From NCBI RefSeq assembly GCF_020184175.1, contig NC_065531.1, positions 52,721,213-52,785,212 on the forward strand: a stretch of 64,000 nt of DNA, given 5' to 3'. Position 1 is the stretch's first letter; each line of letters starts with the position of its first letter. The notes under the pieces were generated by a model. It was not told the DNA's origin and did not search any database. It was given only the letters and a program-made list of their open reading frames with translations. This document shows positions 1-11,700 of the stretch, in pieces. Origin of the DNA: Aphis gossypii. Its lineage: Eukaryota; Arthropoda; Insecta; Hemiptera; Aphididae. A program made the position numbers and the translations under genes.

Positions 1-99
1 TTCTTATAATTAATATTGGTAAAAATACGCCTGTGTTTGGTAAAAACCCATGATCATTTAATACCAGGTTTCACACGGATTCTTCTTACTAGAATTAAA

Positions 100-440
100 A
101 AAGAAAGTTTATCGTAAAGTCACTCTGATTTTATATGATCGTTTAAAGTTTAAATTTATTAAAACATTTTAAAATTATTTTCTAGATAAAAATGTTCACA
201 ACATTTTAAATTTTAATAGCCAAAGCTTATAAAAATTATACAAAGTTCCTAATAAATTTTTCTTACAGTAAACTAAAAATATTGATAATACACATGAATT
301 ATTTTTTATAGAAATTTAAAATCAAATTATTATAAAATTTTGTATCTAGACAAAAATCAACGGTTTAAATTATAAGTAGAGACTTAACATTTTTACTTAA
401 ATTATTTTATACTATACAAAATTTAGTAATACATTTTCAA
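100..440 (+). repeat. Dispersed AT-rich repeat family, copy 1 (fragment)
   Basis: Phrases such as aaagttcctaataa and cagtaaactaaaaatatt, followed by a run of short A/T blocks, recur in the same order in copies near 18.5-19.1 kb and 38.2-39.3 kb. The fragment has no coding potential I can see. It is probably a non-autonomous transposon or a decayed element; the borders are approximate. Confidence 0.4.
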
Positions 441-2289
441 AATACTCTAATTAATTTTAAGATATTTATCGCGGGAATCTGTTTGGCAACACGGTACGCT
501 ATAGTATTGATTTATAAGTTAATTACAGCTAATATTAATACAATAATTTTAAAATAATTACTATGTAATGCATGCGATTTGTTTTTGAGAAAAAAATGAA
601 TTCAAATACTTTATACAATTTTTGATTATTTTTTTTCATTATTATCATAGTATCTTTTTTCAAATAAACAAAACAATTGATCACATAAATGATAAATATA
701 TATTCAAGTATTCAACTTAACATATTTACCATAATAATATTTATATGTTTAAGTTTAAAGCGCAAAGTTTTCATGAGTAATATTTCTGAATGCACGATAA
801 TATGATGTAGATATCAATTAGGACTGTGCATTGTTTAAGTTTATTGTAAAACTTGGTAATCTTTATTGACTTTACGAATAAAGTATGAATTAATTTAATT
901 TAAAAAAATTATTTAGCATTTTTTGATTTTGAATATTTATTTTTTGTTTAATTTTTCACACTTTTTATGAATTGTTTTATTTTTATTTATACACGTTTAT
1001 TTGTCACAGTTATTAATTATATAGGTCTGTGAGATTATAGAAAATTAATTTTTTTAACATATTGTACGACGTAGCTTTCTTAACATTATAAGTTTGAATC
1101 TTATTATGCTTTTATAAATTATATAATCAACTCTCTATAACACCTATAATATGTATTATATATTATACACTTATAATACATTTTTATATTTTTCAATACA
1201 ACACGTTCGACTAGGATCACCATAAGTTCTCTGCGTCTGCCATCGAAATGCAATAAAGTTTTCTATACAAACGGCTACGCGGCTTATAGATGAATTGATA
1301 TAAAATAATGTTTTAATAGGACCTATACATTTTTTAAATTAGTCAGGCAGTAGAAATATGAATCACAAATTTAAAATTATACGAATTAATGTTTAAGAAT
1401 TGAACTTTTTATCAATACAATTTATAAAATGTAATTAATATGTGTCTTTTTTTGCAAAAATTCACCAAACGCGTAATAATTAAATGGAGGTATTTAAATA
1501 ATATTTACAAGAATCTTGTTAAATATTTATACTTACATTACCTAAATTCTTCTCATAAAAACTACTTCACAACAGCTACAGTTAACCTTACTATTATTGG
1601 TAATCAATTCATTCAAATGACATGTATAATGTATATATATAGCTTTTTTATTTCAATGTTGGTAAGAAAAATATAACATAATAATATATACGCAGGTATA
1701 ATTATCTGCTTCAAACTAACCCTGATATCGTTTATTATTTTAAAACCTCTTGAATTATTATTATAATAATTATAATTGATAAGATTCGTACGTCATACAA
1801 ATTACACGTGTAAATTTAAGGGTAATCAACTGAAGTTAATACATTTTTCACTCATGGCTATAGATAAGACGGATCAGTTGACATTTATAATATTATTGTG
1901 TTAATCTATTTTTTTTTTTTTATTATTATTTTAATTTTAAATTTAGACACACATATATATAGATATCTACTTGTTCATTATTAAATTTCGTAAAAAATCC
2001 AATTTTAAACCCTTAATATAAAATTGTTGACTATGGATTTTGGAATTTTTCTAATTGTTGTAAGAACGATATACTTGAGAAACTTTGAAATTATATCTTC
2101 AAGCTTCTTATCTAAGAAAGCATAATACTTATACATTAAAAAAGTCCGTTTCAAAATTCGAAATAAATAATCCAATGAACCAAAATATTTTAAAAACAGA
2201 AATATAAATATTTGTTGAAAATATCTAATGTGATCATAAAAAAATAATAAATGTCAAAATATTTGTGTGGTAATTTATTTTTAAATTAC

Positions 2290-2700
2290 TTATAAAAAAA
2301 CTAAATCAATTTTTATTGTAGCTTTTGGTAGTAAATTGAATCTAACTAAGGCTAAATTAGAAAATTACCAATACTTTTTCAAAATTATTAGGAAAAAAAA
2401 TAACGAGGGATATTGGGAGTATTTAAGCAATATTAATATTTGATGACACTAATTTTGTTGTAACTCAAAAACAAATTGTTTTATAGACATTTAATAATTT
2501 TTAAAATATTTTGGATTTTTATAAATTTTTTATAGCCACCTAAAATTGTTGATATATTTAATAATTTTTTTTTATTCTTGGTCAAAAAGCTTAAAACTTT
2601 AATAACAATGTTTTTCATAAGTTACTTTTACCAAAGTTAAAAATTTAAGCATAGAACATTTTTATTGATCAAATACAACTTCAGCAGCCAAGACCATTAT
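2290..2700 (+). repeat. Dispersed AT-rich repeat family, copy 2
   Basis: This copy starts with a block like ttttggtagtaaattgaat and goes on through a 'taactcaaaaa...ttttgga' section. The same order is seen near 18490, 38170, 43510 and 63020. The copies are diverged and lack clear terminal repeats, so the borders are approximate. Confidence 0.45.
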
Positions 2701-2907
2701 AGTATTAACTTTTTTTGATAAAACTTCTAAATACATTATATATTGCATTTTTTTTTCTTTAAATATATTTATTATTTATATATACTGGAGTAGAATATTA
2801 ATTGTAATTAAATTTATTTATCCAGTCCGGTTTCTTTGAGGAAAGAAATGAGGTCATTCGAGATGTCTGGGCCAACGAGTAGTATGCGAGAATTAATAAA
2901 AAGGTAT

Positions 2908-2927
2908 AGACTATAATATTATAGTCT
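2908..2927. repeat. 20-bp perfect palindrome
   Basis: The sequence agactataat is followed directly by its reverse complement, attatagtct, with no spacer. It lies just downstream of a locally GC-richer patch (2820-2900). No nearby gene gives it a role; it could be the closed-up end of a foldback element or chance in AT-rich DNA. Confidence 0.6.
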
Positions 2928-5358
2928 GTTGGGGAAAACCCAAAAATGGATCCGTTTGATAAATGAAACAGTAATATTAAAAATTACCACTGTTTAAATA
3001 TGATCAAATTAAAGAATAAATTTGCTGCACCATTTCTTTACTCAAATAACGATGATATTTAAGTTATTCTTATAAGAAAATTTAAGGCAACACTTTATAA
3101 AGAAAAAGGTATTTATTATAATAATATTTGCCAAAGTAACGTATACATATTTTAGTAGATTGAAATTAGTATGGATATGAACATTTGATAAGAATAAATA
3201 TAATGTAACCACATACATGCCACATACAAATGTATAATAAACCTATGTAAATTAGCACCAAGCTACAAAAATCGTTGAATTTAATAATGAACTATAATAA
3301 TAAATTGATTTTTAATTATTTTCAGTCAGCGAGTAGTTTATCAATCAAAAAATTTATAGTGAAACTTTTAATAAAAAAAAAACCTTCAAGCATTTCAAAA
3401 TATCCCACTCCATAAAATAGAACCAAATTGTGTACTTATACAAAAAATGCTAGAAAACTGAATATCCTTTATCTTCCTTAAATATGCCGTTAATATTTGG
3501 TTCTAAAGTAATCTAGTTGAAATATTTTGTATTACTATTTATTTGTGTCACACTGTACGAGTATATGCGTGGGTTGAAATATTTGTTAATAATATGTAAT
3601 ACAAAAAAATTCGTTCAAGTTATTTGTTTAATATAAAATATTAATTTGTATCTGTATAAAATATGTAAATTATGGATTATAAACTTTAAAATATCTAGGT
3701 AAAATTCATCTACATATAAATATTGGATGTTTTATTTGTTTAACCTACGATGCATGTGTGGTACAAAATTTAATTACATTTTTTTAACGTCAACATAAAA
3801 ACCGGGTTTACAATATTAAAAATTAATTTTGTGTAATTAATACAATAATTTATTATGGTGATTAATTTCTCCTACAATTGTATTTATTAAGTATTATGAT
3901 GTACGATTACAAACAATAATACGTTATAAATAATATTTTGATTAAACTACAAGTGAATTTTTTGTTTAATGTTTTCAGATATTTGAGGTAAGTTTTGTTT
4001 TAGTATTGATACTTAATCTTAATAAGTATATTTTATTCAAAATATTAAGTTACAACTTATTTTATTATGTACACAAATAGAAACTAACTGTAAAAGATTC
4101 TAATCAAACAATTTCGTTTAAAATTATGATATTTATATGTATACATTATTAATTATTGATAAAAACAAATGTATTAAGTAACTTATATTATAAAAATACA
4201 TAAACATAAATATATATACATATAATATTTATACATATTATACACAAGAAAATTGTGAAAAATAAATAAAGTTTTCAGAAAAAAATAACGTATTTTAAGA
4301 ATCGCGTATTAAAGTATTGTTAATTTGTACCATACAAATTCGAAAAGACAAGGCAATAAATTATTAAGTGAATTAATTGTAAATTCGTAAATATCAGATT
4401 ATCACATAATGCATAAGTCTACGAGTATTATTGCACATTACATGACATTGTACTGTAGTTGTATACTCATATAAAACAGGATATTCAACAGACCGACAAA
4501 AAAAAATTTTAACATACATTTTAAATTCTTGTCAAGTTATCAAAATTAATTATAATATCTTACAGTATATCCGTATTTCAATCCTTATTATTGAATTATA
4601 GAGATTACAAATTATATTTAATTATAAGAAAGCCTCGATCGATCAAATATGAGACTATCTACTATATATTTTATTATGTTCTTGAATTTTAATTAAAATT
4701 CAGAAATAATGTGAATAGATAGAGAACAGCATTAAATACGTATAAACATTATAAACTCGTATTAGTATATAATCTGATTAATAATTGTTATAAACTACAG
4801 GGACATTTTAAGACTTTAAGTATTGAGAATAATATGTTTTGAATTCTACTAACGAACTTAAATTGTTTGTGAATAAAATCACTTTTCCTCTCTAACTCAT
4901 AACGAAATTTAAATTGGATATATAATATGCAGTACATTAAATATATAGCATAATCTACCACCTATTTTGTACCCTATTTTTTTTTTTTTTTTTTAATAAT
5001 TTATTCAAATGTTGTAATTTTTTTTTTATAACAAGGAATATTGGGGTATACAATTTATGAAATTATTCAATTTGTATTGTATAGCTAAAAATTTAGAATT
5101 TAATACAAGATTTCACATTAGTGGTTCATACTGTAGGTAAGTCTGTATCCAAACAATCTTAAAAACTTAATTATCACTAATTTTGTTAATAGATATTTCA
5201 AGTTAAAATTTGAATCAAATTAGATATTTAAACAAAGTCTAGCTGTTTTAGTCATTTTTGTAGCTTAAGAATATTTTTCGTGAGTATTTAAAACTTTTAA
5301 TATGCTTATTACTGAATATAATGTTTTTAGTTTAAATTAATACTTACTGTATAGTAAT

Positions 5359-5901
5359 TGGGCTTGGTAAGTTCTCACACGAAACATAGTAGGTAAGTGG
5401 TTACATAATACGTAAGTTCCTATACAAATAAAAATATACAAGTACGTCAAGTACGTCAAGAACGTAAGTTTCTTCACGAAAAAAAATTCACCGACTTGTA
5501 TAATTTCTTACGCAGCGATACATACGCGATTACAATCTATTTACCAGTTATCTCTATTAGCTATGATTATATAAATGGAAATTCACTGGTTGAATTCAAT
5601 ATTCGTTGATTATTAACTGAGGTAACACTACAAGTTTATAAAAATGAACATAATTTCTTATATGTACAGTGAAAAGGAAAAAACTCTTTAAGTTCATAAT
5701 CATTATATATATTTTATAAAAAATACATAATATGTAGGTACATTGTATTTGGATGTGTTATTTGTTATAGATGCATTTTTTTTTGCGTAAGAAAAATATA
5801 AGTACTATTTTATTATTTTCGTGTAAGAACATATTATGTAAATATGCATACCTAGGGTAATTTTTACCTTTTATATCTCGTATGAGAACTTACATTTGGC
5901 C
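5359..5901. mobile_element. MITE-like element with inverted ends and 8-bp TSD ATAGTAAT
   Basis: The left end reads tgggcttggtaagttctcac. The right end, read on the other strand, is ggccaaatgtaagttctcat, so the core gtaagttctca plus YACG is shared as a terminal inverted repeat. ATAGTAAT flanks both sides (5351-5358 and 5902-5909), as an 8-bp target-site duplication would. The interior repeats the same core several times (cgtaagttcc near 5410, cgtaagtttc near 5464, a reversed copy near 5500). Near 5440 there is a tandem tacgtcaag. No transposase frame is present, so it is non-autonomous. The 8-bp duplication points to the hAT superfamily, although the ends are not a classic hAT sequence. Confidence 0.6.
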
Positions 5902-8900
5902 ATAGTAATATAGCAATAATTTATTTTACTTCTAGTAAGTAGTTATTTTGATAAATTTCTTAAATAGCAATATCAATATAATATCATTAAATATAGGTTG
6001 ATAGACTTTGCTCAAAATTGTACTCTTATGATTTATTATTGAATTCAAATTTAAAATACATAATTACAATGACGTATTTCTAAATGGTGAGATACACTGA
6101 TACAGTAGAGCTTTTACCTATTTTTCTTTTTTTTTCTTTTTATTTATTACTCTGATAATTTTATTTAAATATTGACGAGTCTAAATTGAAATTTAAGTGA
6201 GTAGTTACCAAATTATTAAACTTTATATGGGTTCTAAGGATAATAGTCTTTAATTATGGTTTCACATAAAATATACAGTATATTATGCAATATTTAGTGT
6301 AGTATTTATTATATGCAGATTTTTTTCCAAACACTAAACATTTTAATAAATTAATATTAATTAAAAATATTTTAAATAACCACAGCTTCCAATTCCCATA
6401 TCTTCTTAAACTATTACAACTATTATTATGGAGTATTATCCTTAATATATATAAAATGAAATAAATTTAAAGCTATTTATCGAATTTTTTTAGATCATCT
6501 CGTTTTGACAAACAACAATGAAAAAGGCAATTCACCAACAATTTTTTTTAAAAATAAGATTATTTTGTCACAGGAGTACAGAACACTCCTTAAATGGTAT
6601 TGGAAATCAATATATTTAAAAATATGGTCCTTAAGTATTTTTAAAAATTCTAAAAACAAGGTTTTGAATAAATGAATATATAAAAAAGGATTAAATGATT
6701 ATCAAAAGAAAAAAATGATGGCGATCATGCTTAATGAATTGTAGTACTTATATAATATACTCATCGTCCACCACTATATAGCCAAGCAACGGTTACATAA
6801 TTAAACTGGTACTTTATTTTATATAAAATACATAAACAAAAAGCATATAGTGCGTTTGCACTACATATAAATATATTACTGATACAGTCATATCCTCATG
6901 TTATATTAACTACATGTCTACATACACTTCCAGATTTTAAACCGGAAAGAATTTTCAAGGTTTTTAACCTCAAGAAACAAAAGTACAAAATACTATTTGA
7001 ATATAACATAAAATGTTTAATTTAATGGTAATCGTTTACCATCAACACTAATAATAACAATAATTAAATCACAAATGGTTTATTTTAAAAGTATAGCTCT
7101 ACATACATATTACTTATAACATTCGTGTAGGTAGTAGGTACACAGAGAAACGTCATATAGGTTTTTATTTCATATTACACCTATAAATATATTAAATATG
7201 CTGGTACGTTTATAAATGAAAACCTAATAAAATTCTTGTGAATAAAATTGAATTTTATAAATTTTTCAATCCAATAAATATTTTATTTTATTTAGGTAGG
7301 TACTTAAAAAAAATGTTGAAACAATGTATACTTTCTAAGAAACTTAAATAATCAGTACTAATAATTATCCATCATTAAATAATTAATTATTATTTTTAAT
7401 GATACGATTTCTTATAATCTTTAATTAGAATCATTTTTTTTTTTTTTAATTTGTCACGTGGATACTTTTATGTAAACACTTTTTCATAAACAAAATACGT
7501 CAGAAATTTCGGGGTCGGGCAAATAATTTTTTTTCTTATTTTAACGGTTATAATAATTACGAATGAAGATGAGATAATAATAATTAATTATTTACAGATA
7601 GATAATTTTTCATTTAACCAATTCAGTTCTCGGCCATTTAAATATGGGCGAATCGTGAATGGGCAATAAAAGTTAATAAAACATGCAAATTAATGACATT
7701 TATTGTAGGTATAAGTATTTATTGAACATCACCGTTTATTTGATATAAATACATCGAGGGACGTTTTACAAGAGGTTTTAAGTACTAATAGTCAATACAA
7801 ATAATCTCAATAGGTTTCAATTTTTTTTCAATACTTTGCCCGGGGGTATTTTTAAAGGAAGTCTGTTTTCTGACTGGTTTTTATTACGTTCTACCATTAA
7901 ATGTTGTTGTATGATAAATATATTCCTAACTCGATACGTATACCTACCTACGCACATATTCAATAAAGTGACTAATTTAATTTAGGTGGGAAGGGTTAAA
8001 GACAAAATATTCATATACTTACAAAAAAATTAAATAAATACTCGGTGTTATAATAAATAAAAACCATAAATATATAAAATACTGTGAGTTCCATTTTAGA
8101 TTAAAGTGCTTATTTTTACCTTTTCATAAATTAATTTATGAACTAAAAAAGCATATTTGAATAATTATCTAAAGGAAGAGTCCTTCAGCATCCACAGTAC
8201 CGTAGGTCATACTAAGAAATATAATAAAATTATGTATTGGCATATACAGTATAAAGTATATCTACATTAAAAACCTAATCGTACTTGTCAAATTCACTAA
8301 AAATGTTTAAACGTTGTCGGTATATAGAATTTATTATTACATGTAACAGGTGTCAAAAAAGAAAGCATTGCTCGTTAAAAATTATTATTATTCATTTTTT
8401 ATAATTTCACCTATGCCTTAGATAAAACAACTAAAGATATTTTTACATACGAGTATTATACCTAAGCTACCAGTAACGTTATGGTTGAAGAGTTATTACA
8501 CAAGTAATCACTTATATAGCCAGTACTTCAGTTGCATGTCCTATACATGGTATAGAGACAATATTATAATATTAGAAGTATAATGAATACAACTTAACAA
8601 TGATAAGTTATGATTCATAGCAATTCAATTTATAGCTGTAAAACTCTAATATTAACTAGTTCATAATAGGATATTAATATATTTTAAATAGTTTTTAAAT
8701 CAATTTATCGTAAAATATTCTAAAAAGATTCGTAACTGTGTTTTGTATTAGCTAATACTTACCTATTTAATTAAAAACATATATTATAATATCTGTTGAT
8801 ATTATTACACTTGTACTCATTACCTACCACAAAACAATTCAAAATTAGTCTATGTAAGTAATAACTAAAAAAACATATTATACTTAACTACAGTTTGTAC

Positions 8901-11255
8901 GAATATTGCTATAATTTGTAAATATTAATTTCGTTCTAAATTTATAATTTATACCTCCATGTTACTATTATTATTACTTTTGTTAATATGTCGTGTGTTT
9001 TCAATAAATATGTTGTGCTAGTTTACTAAATTGAATGTTCACATTCAAACAATATAATTATTTGAACGATATTACTTTTTAAGATCATATAATGACTATT
9101 ATGGCCTAAAAGCACATTTTTTTTAACTAAAAATTTTATAGTTTCAGCATAATATGTTATAGTGTCGAATTATTAATATTCTTATTATTTATTATATTAA
9201 AAAAATAAAAATATTAAATACGCATAGTTATATATGTATTTAATAATATGTTATATGTAAGCCTACTTCAATATTGCAATATGTTGAAATTCAACTATTA
9301 ATATTGGTACATAGATGCACCTATAAGATCATGAATGAGACTAAATATTAAATTGCATTATTTTTACTCATAGAATGAGCAGTTCGTTTTAGATGCTTTA
9401 ATTATTCGTTCCACTAAAATTTGAATACCGACTCAATAATAATCCGAATGGAATAGAAAATCTTTAGGAATAAAAGTACAAAATAAAAAAAACATATTAT
9501 GAAAAATCTGTACGGTTTTTATTATTTTATATTGTATTTTAAACGTAGACAAAATAATAGTTGTTTCGTTTATGAGCGATATGGAAATAACGGAATAAAT
9601 AATCATCGATCGGGAGTAATTCAGAACTAATGCACAATTACATAATAAGTTATTATAGTGATAAAAAAAAAAAATAAATAAATTATAGTATACCCGAGGA
9701 AATTGGTTAATGCAATAAATATTTTTCCTTCAATATTCTAAATTTTACCACTAATAGGTGCACTAAGGTGTATAATATGTAATCTGCGCCCAAATAAAAT
9801 AACATGCGTAATTTTTGCTTGGTCTAAATATTAATTTGGTCATTTACGTTACTACAAAACATGAAAAGGCATAAGTCAATTCTATTTTTTCAATTTAAAC
9901 TGCTGTGATTAACTTGATTAATCTACTTAACTCATATTAGCTATACATAGACAATGTGAATAAATAATATTAAAATACGAATAATTGGATACATTGGATA
10001 TATTATAATACTTCTAATTTGTATATACTTTATTATTACTGAAATATTACTCATTCGTGTACAAAATAGGTATAATTACAATTAAAATTAGCTTACATTT
10101 TTTTTTATTTTACTTTATATGTATAATATTCTAATTGCTTTCTTGAAATTGCAACTGCTAAAATTAACTTGATTGACAATTTATTTTAAATATAAATTAA
10201 TAAGTTAGAATTATTATTTATTGATGCAAATAAAATTTTTGTAGGCACAAGGTTTTGCAGATCTCATAATGACATGTTATTTAATTTTATGTGGTGCAAA
10301 TTACAAACTTAAAAATTGTGCAATTAAGATTAAAATTTTTTTCGTAGTAATCTTTGAAACATTACTTATATACAGGGATAATAAAAATAAATGTGTACAG
10401 ACAATCGATAAAAATTGCGATACACCATATACTTAATACTTATGTATGTAGTATACTTTCAACTATATTCTTTAGTTGGCATTTCAGACGTAAAGTATCA
10501 ATAGGGCCAAAAATATTGAATGAAATACTAATATGAGTAGCACAAAAAACTTGTCAAAAAAAAAACATTTTATACAAATGTATAACTATTATTGCTGGGA
10601 AATTACATAAAATGTATACAAAATATTATATCTCTCAGTTATATAGTTACGATACAAAATAAAACTGTATTTGTTTTTACTTAATTTTTCAATTATCCCG
10701 GTGGCTGCAGGTCGTAAAAAAAGTTTTGAAAAAAGTGGTTTGACACGATGCTTGTTTTAAATTATATGATAGTATTTTGAACTAAATTTATGCTTGAAAA
10801 TCAAATAAGTTAAGAAAGTTCACTTGCAAGCTTACTAAGTTCCTGGTTTTTAAATACAGGTATTTGAATATGACACTATAATTATTTAATTTACTTAGAG
10901 TAACTACAGAAAATAAATTAATATTTTAATATTTTTTAGCATTTGAAAATAACATATTATCATTATGCTTCCAAAGTAATTTCGATTTCTGAGGAAATTT
11001 CATCAAAGTTCTGATGACGTTAATAATTTTTTTTTTATACTATAATATAGTTAACAGATCGGACAAGTAAAAGAATTACGAAGTTTTATAAGGCTTAAAC
11101 GAGTACTGCGAAATTTTGAAAAACACGTTTTGGTTATTTTCAAAATCGTTTAGACGTTGACAACGATTGCAGTCGTTTCGTGTCACCATCATTCATTAAC
11201 GCCGGCCTTTTAATTTTTAATTAATTTTTTTTTTTTCGTCAGTTCTTGCACGTAC

Positions 11256-11400
11256 CTCGGACTGCGTCGTTTGTCGTGGAATCGTCGGCGGGCGACGCGA
11301 CGGCAGTTGTCGCTGCAGTGGCGTTGTCGGACGACGACCGCGCAGGATGTGCCGAAAACGCGACGAGAACGAACACGATACCCAACACCGGTTTGTACAT
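11256..11400 (-). CDS. First coding exon of a secreted or surface protein (partial)
   Basis: The exon opens at an ATG (11400-11398) and gives 48 codons plus one base before a donor, CCGAG|gtacgtgc. The first 20 or so residues (MYKPVLGIVFVLVAFSAHPA) form a typical signal peptide: a short polar start, a hydrophobic core and a small-residue cleavage region. Residues 22-48 are rich in Ser, Thr, Ala and Asp (for example SSSDNATAATTAV), with one N-x-T glycosylation site, as in a flexible extracellular N-terminus. The frame stays open upstream to 11679, but that extension would bury the signal peptide, so I chose the Met at 11400. The exon lies in GC-rich DNA unlike the surroundings, as expected for a 5' exon near its promoter. 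The remaining exons were not found, so the family is unknown. A spurious frame in a CpG-rich promoter is the main alternative. Confidence 0.55.
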
Positions 11401-11700
11401 AATCGCACGTTGGCACAGACTACCGCGCGCGATAGTGGCGGCGCAATAATATCGCGTACCTGTGATCGTCGTGACGTTGTTGTTGTTTCGGCCGGTCATT
11501 AATAACGACGCCTTCCACCGTCGTCGCGTCGGGTCGCGCGCGCCGAATCGCCACTGCAGCAGACCGTCAGTCTGACGAAGAGTGTGCCCTGCACCGCCGC
11601 CGCCGCCTTCACCTGGATACGGTCTACCGTGGTCCGAGGGGGGGAGGATATGTGCTCGACTCCTATCGAACCGTATCATCGAACTTATTACCGTAGCCCA
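11401..11700 (-). promoter_or_regulatory. GC- and CpG-rich 5' UTR/promoter island
   Basis: Base composition changes abruptly from strongly AT-rich flanks to GC-rich DNA full of CG dinucleotides between about 11230 and 11700. It surrounds and lies 5' of the signal-peptide exon on the minus strand. In such an AT-rich genome, islands of this kind mark promoters and first exons; the citrate synthase start has a similar one. I cannot pick a transcription start with confidence. Confidence 0.5.

Larger units (their letters stand above)
1..11255. other. AT-rich non-coding stretch, probable first intron of the minus-strand gene starting at 11400
   Basis: I see no supportable coding exon in this 11 kb. 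The open frames near 1440-1676 and 10354-10536 have AT-driven composition, no recognisable family and no consistent splice borders. It contains copies of a dispersed AT-rich repeat (about 1-440 and 2300-2700), a 20-bp perfect palindrome at 2908-2927 and a MITE-like element at 5359-5901, annotated separately. If the exon at 11256-11400 is real, its gene continues leftwards and this stretch is intron. I could not locate the second exon. Confidence 0.5.

Noticed and set aside
30..100. Possible second exon of the minus-strand secreted gene (acceptor ttctag near 90)
   Set aside because: The acceptor is fair, but the in-phase reading stops after about a dozen codons and the sequence looks like part of the dispersed repeat.
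1440..1676. 78-codon ATG frame
   Set aside because: Residue make-up (I, Y, N, K, F) is what random AT-rich DNA gives; no domain or hydrophobic pattern that is convincing.
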